Shown: one piece after another, positions 7,363 through 11,770 of the stretch
How the letters are laid out: each line of letters begins with the position of its first letter
Numbering within the stretch: the stretch's first letter is position 1
NCBI GenBank assembly: GCA_946886475.1
Contig: CAMPIQ010000118.1
Location: forward strand, 1 to 11,770
Source of the DNA: an uncultured Chitinophagales bacterium
GTDB taxonomy: Bacteria; Bacteroidota; Bacteroidia; Chitinophagales; Chitinophagaceae
Reading direction: 5' to 3'
DNA length: 11,770 bases
Made by a program: the position numbers and the translations under genes
Notes under the pieces: model-generated
Seen by the model: only the letters and a program-made list of their open reading frames with translations
Databases searched by the model: none
What the model was told of the DNA's origin: nothing

Positions 7363-7932
7363 CTACTGGGGTGCTATCCTTGCTTTCCACGGAATTTCTT
7401 CTGCTCCCAGTTGTTGTGCAATAAATCTTGAAAGCGTAAAAAGATAATCACTCAACCTGTTCAGATATTTGATCAGGGTTGCATCAACAAACAGCCCATT
7501 TTGTTGCATGTTCACCGCAAGGCGTTCAGCACGCCTGCAAACACAACGCGTGATATGTATGGAGGAAACAATTACATGCCCACCAGGAAGAATAAATGAT
7601 TTCATTACAGGCAGGGCCGCTGTCATTTCATCAATCTTTTTTTCAAGGAAGGTGATATCCGTGTCAAAAAGGTCCGGCAATTTCATTTTAGACTCTTTTT
7701 CGTTATCCGTGGCAAGAGAAGACCCGATAGTAAACAACCGGTCCTGAATTTCTTTTAACTCAGGTTTTAAAGCATCAAAACTGATCTGGTCATTGATCAG
7801 CCCAATCCAGGAATTGAGTTCATCTACCGTTCCATAGGTTTCTATGCGGATATCATTTTTTGGAACTTTTGTTCCACCTATCAGGGAAGTTGTTCCCCTG
7901 TCACCTGTTTTAGTATAGATCTTGATTGACAT
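7363..7932 (-). CDS. Cob(I)alamin adenosyltransferase, PduO type
   Basis: Transfers the 5'-deoxyadenosyl group of ATP to cob(I)alamin to make adenosylcobalamin, a cytoplasmic step of B12 assimilation. The 189-residue length is typical of the trimeric PduO family. Family motifs: the N-terminal nucleotide site TKTGDRGTT (7-15), then IRIETYGTVDELNS (28-41), FILPGG (113-118), the R-C-V-C-R-R-A-E-R block (129-137) and YLNRLSDYLF (156-165). The ATG at 7932 directly precedes SIKIYTKTGD, the expected family start. No other B12 gene lies in the window, so the enzyme may serve corrinoid salvage; that is inference. The gene faces the RDD-ATPase with a 37-base gap and no clear terminator. It lies 65 bases downstream of the second ABC ATPase on the same strand and may share its transcript. 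Confidence 0.95.
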   Translation of the reverse strand: MSIKIYTKTGDRGTTSLIGGTKVPKNDIRIETYGTVDELNSWIGLINDQISFDALKPELKEIQDRLFTIGSSLATDNEKESKMKLPDLFDTDITFLEKKIDEMTAALPVMKSFILPGGHVIVSSIHITRCVCRRAERLAVNMQQNGLFVDATLIKYLNRLSDYLFTLSRFIAQQLGAEEIPWKARIAPQ

Positions 7933-7987
7933 GGATTATAATTGATGGTTGATGCAATTGGTACTTCATAATTCGGACAGCATAAGC

Positions 7988-8012
7988 TTATCTCCCTTTA
8001 TCTCATTATCTC
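7988..8012 (-). repeat. Three copies of GAGATAA
   Basis: On the minus strand GAGATAA occurs at 8012-8006, 8004-7998 and 7994-7988, spanning the last codons, the stop and the first bases after the ABC ATPase gene. The spacing is 8 and 10 bases. It may be chance in a purine-rich stretch or small-scale duplication. Confidence 0.5.
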
Positions 8013-8705
8013 CGGCTTCTCTTTGCCCCTCATATCATTTTCTACAATCCCATCCCGCAGGCGAACAATGCGATGTGCATAATGGGCGATGTCCTCTTCG
8101 TGGGTCACCAGTATGATAGTATTGCCCTGCAAATGGATCTTTCCAAAAATATCCATGATCTCATATGATGTTTTTGAATCCAGATTCCCTGTAGGTTCAT
8201 CAGCCAGAATTATGGAGGGGTCATTTACCAATGCCCTGGCAATGGCCACCCGCTGATTTTGTCCGCCGCTTAATTCATTTGGTTTGTGATGGCTACGGTC
8301 TGCAAGACCTACTTTATCCAGTACATGCAGCGCCTTTTCCACTCGCTGTTTCTTTGGAATACCAGCATATACAAGCGGAAGTGCAACATTCTCTGCTGCG
8401 CTAAGCCTTGGTAATAAATTGAACTGTTGAAAAACAAATCCAATTTCCTGGTTGCGTACATCGGCCAGCTCATTATCCGACGTTTTGCTTACATCTTTTC
8501 CATTCAGTATATACCTGCCTGAAGTAGGTGTGTCAAGGCAGCCAAGTATGTTCATCAGTGTACTCTTGCCAGATCCTGATGGACCCATCAGGGCTACGTA
8601 CTCATTTATAAAAATATCAAGTGAGATACCCTTCAGCACTTCAATTACCTGTTTGCCCAGGAAATAATTCTTTTTGATATTTTCCAGGTGAATAATACGC
8701 TGCAT
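7998..8705 (-). CDS. ABC transporter ATPase, LolD/MacB type
   Basis: A 235-residue nucleotide-binding subunit that would power an FtsX-type permease (MacB or LolCE-like) for lipoprotein, peptide or drug movement at the inner membrane. Walker A is GPSGSGKST (41-49), Q-loop Gln93 in [15 protein letters not shown], signature LSGGQ (145-149), Walker B IILADE (165-170) and switch His202 in LVTHEE. The family-typical run LSGGQQQR reads LSGGQNQR here, with Asn150 replacing a usual Gln; this is a mild change. The ATG at 8705 overlaps the gatC stop by one base (TAATG), so the two are probably co-translated. No permease is encoded next to it, so its partner must be elsewhere. MacB and LolD cannot be separated from the ATPase alone. 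Confidence 0.93.
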   Translation of the reverse strand: MQRIIHLENIKKNYFLGKQVIEVLKGISLDIFINEYVALMGPSGSGKSTLMNILGCLDTPTSGRYILNGKDVSKTSDNELADVRNQEIGFVFQQFNLLPRLSAAENVALPLVYAGIPKKQRVEKALHVLDKVGLADRSHHKPNELSGGQNQRVAIARALVNDPSIILADEPTGNLDSKTSYEIMDIFGKIHLQGNTIILVTHEEDIAHYAHRIVRLRDGIVENDMRGKEKPEIMR

Positions 8706-9007
8706 TACGCTGTTCCGGGTTTTTTGATCACTTTGGGTACCTTAAAATATACGCCATCATGGCCTGTGGCGTTTTTCAATGCCTCATCACGGTTTATCAT
8801 GCCTGAGGGAACATCTTCCCTAAGAACTCCCGTTTGAGGGCTCATATGTAATAAGGGTTCAACCCCATTGGTATCCAGTTCTTGAAGCTTATCAATAAAA
8901 CCTATCATTTTCTGCAGGTCAGTTTTTATTTCTGCTTTCTCATCTTCATTGAACTGTAACATGGAAAGCTTGGATAATTTATCTATTAAGGCATCATCTA
9001 CAGGCAT
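8705..9007 (-). CDS. gatC: Asp/Glu-tRNA amidotransferase subunit C
   Basis: Small subunit of the GatCAB amidotransferase, which converts Glu-tRNA(Gln) and Asp-tRNA(Asn) to the amidated forms. It binds GatA and stabilises the complex. The 100-residue length is typical. Family features: the N-terminal helix with L-S-K-L-S-M-L-Q-F, the middle block [18 protein letters not shown], and L-R-E-D-V near residue 70. ATG 9007 gives the expected M-P-V-D-D start. An in-frame TTG at 9013 would add two residues only and overlaps the promoter-like box. gatA and gatB are not adjacent, as is common in Bacteroidota. A TATATTTG box ends three bases before the ATG, so the transcript may have no leader. Confidence 0.93.
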   Translation of the reverse strand: MPVDDALIDKLSKLSMLQFNEDEKAEIKTDLQKMIGFIDKLQELDTNGVEPLLHMSPQTGVLREDVPSGMINRDEALKNATGHDGVYFKVPKVIKKPGTA

Positions 9008-9010
9008 GAA

Positions 9011-9018
9011 CAAATATA
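9011..9018 (-). promoter_or_regulatory. -7 box (TATATTTG) facing gatC
   Basis: On the minus strand TATATTTG matches TAnnTTTG exactly. It ends three bases before the gatC ATG, so transcription would begin at or next to the start codon. The position expected for the -33 box holds only a TTC-type match. Confidence 0.45.
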
Positions 9019-9163
9019 CCCCTGTCCCCCTGAAGGGGGAACTTAGTTCAGATTATTCTTTTTTTTCCGGATATTTTATTCTTATCCGATTGCTGAAGGG
9101 GGGAACTTAGTTCAAATTGAAAATATTCTTAAATCCAGGTTTCCCCTTCAGGGGCACAGGGGG

Positions 9164-9171
9164 TATATTTG
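9164..9171 (+). promoter_or_regulatory. -7 box (TATATTTG) facing trpS
   Basis: The mirror copy of the gatC-facing box. It ends seven bases before the trpS ATG at 9179, giving a leader of a few bases at most. TTTC at 9140-9143 is the nearest -33 candidate, one base from TTTG, with about 20 bases of spacing. Confidence 0.5.
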
Positions 9172-9178
9172 CCGTCCT

Positions 9179-10177
9179 ATGTCAAAAGAGATCGTTGTCA
9201 GTGGTATCAGACCAACAGGTTTTCTGCACCTGGGAAATTATTTTGGAGCCATGCGAAATTATGTACGCATGCAGGATGCATATGACTGTTATTTTTTTGT
9301 AGCTGACTGGCATTCGCTTACAACCCATCCGGATACAAAAGAATTAAAGAACAGTGTGTTAAGGGTGTTGGCTGAAAATATAGCAGCCGGCCTCGACCCC
9401 GCAAAAGTTTGTCTTTATGTTCAAAGCAGCATTCCGGAGATAGCCGAATTGTATCTGCTTTTAAACATGCTTGCCTACAAAGGTGAACTGGAAAAAACCG
9501 CAACATTCAAGGATAAGGTAAGGCAGCAGCCGGACAATGTAAATGCGGGATTATTGACTTATCCTGTTTTGATGAGTGCTGATATTCTGATTCACCGGGC
9601 CAGATATGTACCGGTTGGCAAGGACCAGGAGCAACACCTGGAAATAACCAGGAACTTTGCACAAAGATTCAATCACCGTTATGGTGAATTATTTCCCGAG
9701 CCAAAGGCTTTCAATTTTGGTGAGGAGCTTATAAAAATTCCCAGTCTTGACGGAGCAGGTAAAATGAGCAAAAGCGAAAATCAATATGCTACGCTGTATC
9801 TGGCCGATGAAGATGAATTGATCAGAAAGAAAGTTATGAAAGCCAAAACTGATGCAGGTCCCTCGGAACCAGGTGCTGAAAAGCCCGATTATATCAAAAA
9901 CCTTTTTCAGTTAATGGAGCTGGTGAGTGAGGAAAGCACCACCCGCAAATTCAACGAAGATTTTAATAAAGCATCCATTCGGTATGGTGATATGAAGAAA
10001 CAACTGGCAGAAGATATGATCAGGTTTATCCGCCCGATCAGGGAAAAGGCCGTTTCCATATATAGCGACAAGGAATATTTGAAAAAGATCATCAGAGAAG
10101 GTGCAGAACGGTCAAGGGAAAGTGCCCAGGCTACAATTAGATCTGCAAGAGAAATGACAGGATTGAATTATATGTAA
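9179..10177 (+). CDS. trpS: Tryptophanyl-tRNA synthetase
   Basis: Class I aminoacyl-tRNA synthetase that charges tRNA(Trp) with tryptophan in the cytoplasm. The 332-residue length is typical of bacterial TrpRS. The HIGH motif reads HLGN (17-20) within TGFLHLGNYFGA, and the KMSKS loop is exact (195-199) in DGAGKMSKSEN. Tryptophan- and ATP-site blocks are present: TYPVLMSADIL (127-137) with Asp135, and VGKDQEQHLE (146-155). The start ATG at 9179 directly precedes SKEIVVSGIRPTG, the expected opening. An overlapping frame starting at 9117 is a shadow. The gene is probably transcribed alone from the TATATTTG box in the upstream palindrome. Its regulation seems simple: there is no room for a leader-based tRNA-sensing element. 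Confidence 0.97.
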   Translation: MSKEIVVSGIRPTGFLHLGNYFGAMRNYVRMQDAYDCYFFVADWHSLTTHPDTKELKNSVLRVLAENIAAGLDPAKVCLYVQSSIPEIAELYLLLNMLAYKGELEKTATFKDKVRQQPDNVNAGLLTYPVLMSADILIHRARYVPVGKDQEQHLEITRNFAQRFNHRYGELFPEPKAFNFGEELIKIPSLDGAGKMSKSENQYATLYLADEDELIRKKVMKAKTDAGPSEPGAEKPDYIKNLFQLMELVSEESTTRKFNEDFNKASIRYGDMKKQLAEDMIRFIRPIREKAVSIYSDKEYLKKIIREGAERSRESAQATIRSAREMTGLNYM

Positions 10178-10269
10178 TGAATTATCAGGCTTTTTTCCTT
10201 ATGGAGATAAGATTGGCAGTTTCAAAATAAACTCTATTTTTAGCAACACTTATTTATTTTCATTTCCGG

Positions 10270-10905
10270 ATGGCGAAATCTAAAAAACCAAAGCACATTG
10301 CAATTGCGGGTAATATTGGCGCTGGTAAAACCACTTTGACCGAATTACTCAGCAAACACTATAAATGGATACCACATTTCGAAGACGTGGATCATAATCC
10401 ATACCTGAATGACTTTTACGAGGACATGCCGCGCTGGAGTTTTCAATTGCAGATCTATTTTTTGAACAGCCGTATCAACCAGCTGCTTGAAATACACAAG
10501 GGAACTGAAACGGTAATACAGGACAGGACCATTTATGAAGATGCTCACATTTTTGCACCCAACCTTCATGAAATGGGGTTGATGAGTAAAAGGGATTTTG
10601 ATAATTATTTTAAATTTTTCCAGACACTTAAATCAATGGTCCAGCCTCCGGATCTTATGATCTATCTGCAGGCTTCTGTTCCAACACTTGTTGGGCAGAT
10701 CCAGAGCAGGGGAAGGGAATACGAAGAGAATATCAGGCTGGATTACCTTAAAAGGCTCAACGAATACTATAATAAGTGGATCGAAAACTATAAAGAAGGT
10801 CCTTTGCTGATCATAAATGTGGACGATAACCGTTTCCCGCAAAAAGAAGAGGACCTTGGAAAGATCATTGGAAAGATAGATGCGCAGCTATATGGGTTGT
10901 TCTGA
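10270..10905 (+). CDS. Deoxynucleoside kinase
   Basis: Cytoplasmic salvage kinase that phosphorylates deoxynucleosides at the 5' position, of the dCK/dGK-like family common in Bacteroidota and Gram-positives. The 211-residue length fits. Motifs: P-loop GNIGAGKTT (14-22), an acidic cluster E38-D39-V-D41 where the catalytic base is expected, the D-R-T motif (85-87) in place of the ERS/DRS of relatives, and the arginine-rich lid S-R-G-R-E-Y-E (147-153). Substrate preference (deoxyadenosine, deoxyguanosine or deoxycytidine) cannot be read reliably from the sequence; purine preference is a guess. The 92-base gap after trpS has no clear terminator, so it may be co-transcribed or use its own AT-rich promoter region; I saw no strong TAnnTTTG there. 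Confidence 0.92.
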   Translation: MAKSKKPKHIAIAGNIGAGKTTLTELLSKHYKWIPHFEDVDHNPYLNDFYEDMPRWSFQLQIYFLNSRINQLLEIHKGTETVIQDRTIYEDAHIFAPNLHEMGLMSKRDFDNYFKFFQTLKSMVQPPDLMIYLQASVPTLVGQIQSRGREYEENIRLDYLKRLNEYYNKWIENYKEGPLLIINVDDNRFPQKEEDLGKIIGKIDAQLYGLF

Positions 10906-10912
10906 CCTAAGG

Positions 10913-10935
10913 GCTAAAGGCCAAAGGCCATTAGC
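10913..10935. repeat. Imperfect hairpin in the convergent gap
   Basis: GCTAA-A-GGCC-AAA-GGCC-A-TTAGC: a 9-bp stem with one A/A mismatch around a three-base loop, between the deoxynucleoside kinase and the opposing DUF922-type gene. No T-tract follows on either side, so it is at most a weak terminator. A similar GACC-AAA-GGTC hairpin occurs at 11665-11675. Confidence 0.6.
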
Positions 10936-10947
10936 GCAAGGCTTTCC

Positions 10948-11541
10948 TCATGGATAAGTTGCATAAACATCAGTTTCAGATAACAGCGACTGAATTTTTT
11001 CCAGCCACTCATACTGCGCTTTTCTTTTGCGGCTATGGTCTGTTTCTCCATCGTACATTCTCTGATATTCCTCCTTCTGGTTTACGATTGACTGATAGAT
11101 CTCGCTGATATCTTTTTTAAACGTTCTTTTATTGAATTCATAATTCTGCAGGGCTTCATTCAATTTGCGGGCAAAGATCTCAGTAATGTCGAAATGTCCC
11201 TGTTCGTGAGCAAGGATATAATCCGTTTTCATCAATCCCCAGGACTTTGTTTTTGAAAAATGACAGGTTATATTATACGATAGCCTGCCACCCTGCATCT
11301 GGTAAGCAATGCCAAGAGAGGTGCTGGTGGAAGCAACGGCTTCCGTTCCTTTTTTAGGTGCGCAAAGGAAATCTTCCCAGGTTAATCTTTTATCAGACCA
11401 GGGAATAATTTCACTGGGTTCATTATCTGAAAGTACAGATAACCCGGGTGAATAAAAATGTACTGCTTCTGCAGCCGGTGCGGGTATTCCTGAAAATCCC
11501 AGTGCCAGTACGGAAACTGTTATTAGGTGGAAGAGATTCAT
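10948..11541 (-). CDS. DUF922-type secreted zinc-protease-like protein
   Basis: A 197-residue protein with an N-terminal hydrophobic signal segment (about 4-24, cut probably near APAAEA). The domain matches the DUF922 family, proposed to be Zn-dependent proteases. The motif AHEQGHFDITE (111-121) supplies the HExxH zinc site (His112, Glu113, His116) and a further Asp118/Glu121. The stretch W-S-D-K-R-L-T-W-E-D-F (48-58), before Cys60, is the usual family opening of the domain. The C-terminal third is charged and helical (about 125-190). Export places it in the periplasm or at the surface; its substrate is unknown. It faces the deoxynucleoside kinase with a 42-base gap. Its upstream region (11542-11600) is AT-rich with no convincing consensus promoter. 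Activity as a protease is an inference from the motif. Confidence 0.87.
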   Translation of the reverse strand: MNLFHLITVSVLALGFSGIPAPAAEAVHFYSPGLSVLSDNEPSEIIPWSDKRLTWEDFLCAPKKGTEAVASTSTSLGIAYQMQGGRLSYNITCHFSKTKSWGLMKTDYILAHEQGHFDITEIFARKLNEALQNYEFNKRTFKKDISEIYQSIVNQKEEYQRMYDGETDHSRKRKAQYEWLEKIQSLLSETDVYATYP

Positions 11542-11720
11542 AGTTTTATCTAACGGTTATTGGATGAAAAAAATTATATAGGGTTACACCCATCCAGGTT
11601 AAATAAAAATAAAAAATCCTTCCTGTGATTTATATAAGAAAAATCTAAAATGCTTTTTCTGAAAGACCAAAGGTCGGTTTTGATCGGTGAGCGGGGGTAG
11701 GGAGGAGTCCTGGGTGTTAA

Positions 11721-11770
11721 GTCATGAGTCATGAGTCATGAGTTATGAGTCTGGAGTCTTGAGTCTTGAG
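11721..11770. repeat. Heptamer tandem repeat running off the window
   Basis: Seven consecutive 7-base units: GTCATGA three times, GTTATGA, GTCTGGA, then GTCTTGA twice, plus a final G at the window edge. Later units diverge stepwise from the first. No coding frame with protein features lies across it. The rest of the non-coding tail, 11542-11720, holds only a short GACC-AAA-GGTC hairpin (11665-11675) and AT-rich sequence. Confidence 0.9.

Larger units (their letters stand above)
9011..9171. repeat. Palindromic intergenic element with outward promoter boxes
   Basis: Near-identical inverted arms, 9011-9040 and 9142-9171, differ only by one mismatch and two changes in C/G run length. Each arm starts at its outer end with CAAATATACC/GGTATATTTG and contains a C4-5/G4-5 mini-hairpin. 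An additional direct copy of the inner part (tgaaggggg, then aacttagttca) occurs at 9031-9050 and 9093-9113. It fills the gap between gatC and trpS and encodes no protein. GC-rich palindromes of the C4-TTCAG-G4 kind occur dispersed in many Bacteroidota genomes, from general knowledge. No transposase is present. Confidence 0.85.

Noticed and set aside
9011..9171. The inverted repeat as the ends of an insertion sequence
   Set aside because: Only about 100 bases lie between the arms, with no transposase and no evident target-site duplication; it looks like a non-coding palindromic repeat.
10178..10269. Terminator after trpS
   Set aside because: There is a T run (TTTTTT near 10190) but no stem of convincing length before it.
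11721..11770. Tandem repeat as a CRISPR array
   Set aside because: The units are 7 bases with no spacers, and no cas gene is nearby.

Overview
The window looks like a stretch of chromosome from a member of the Bacteroidota, most likely the Chitinophagaceae or a close relative. This rests on four things. Several genes belong to families typical of that phylum (a DUF6427-type membrane protein, an acidic DUF2795-type small protein, a DUF922-type protease, a DsbD with a separate N-terminal-domain paralog). Strong Shine-Dalgarno sequences are missing. Matches to the Bacteroidota promoter pattern (TTTG about 19 nt before TAnnTTTG) lie upstream of several genes. The base composition is moderately AT-rich. 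Gene density is high and most of the content is ordinary housekeeping. I see no rRNA, tRNA, transposase or CRISPR array.

Layout. 15-5782 is a rightward block: a secreted protein of unknown function, a polytopic DUF6427-type membrane protein, purQ (purine synthesis), a small secreted DsbD-alpha-like protein and a full DsbD, ending in a strong bidirectional terminator. Facing it is a small leftward DUF2795-type gene. A divergent promoter region (6054-6248) then leads to a rightward ABC ATPase. Leftward genes follow: a PduO-type cobalamin adenosyltransferase, a second LolD/MacB-type ABC ATPase and gatC, the last two overlapping by one base. A palindromic intergenic element (9011-9171) separates gatC from the rightward trpS, which is followed by a deoxynucleoside kinase. 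A leftward DUF922-type metalloprotease closes the coding part. The last 229 bases are non-coding and end in a heptamer tandem repeat that runs off the window.

Most notable point. The ABC ATPase at 6249-7325 is a LolD-type nucleotide-binding domain interrupted in frame, between Walker A and the Q-loop, by about 142 residues that read as an RDD-family membrane domain. All ATPase motifs are intact on both sides. The insert carries two predicted membrane segments, so both halves of the ATPase would stay in the cytoplasm. The second ABC ATPase in the window acts as an uninterrupted internal control. I know of no described family with this architecture.

Secondary points. The N-terminal domain fused to DsbD has lost the redox cysteine pair, while the adjacent small secreted paralog keeps one. 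The gatC/trpS palindrome carries a TATATTTG promoter-like box in each arm, pointing outward and ending 3 to 7 bases from the two start codons, which suggests nearly leaderless transcripts.
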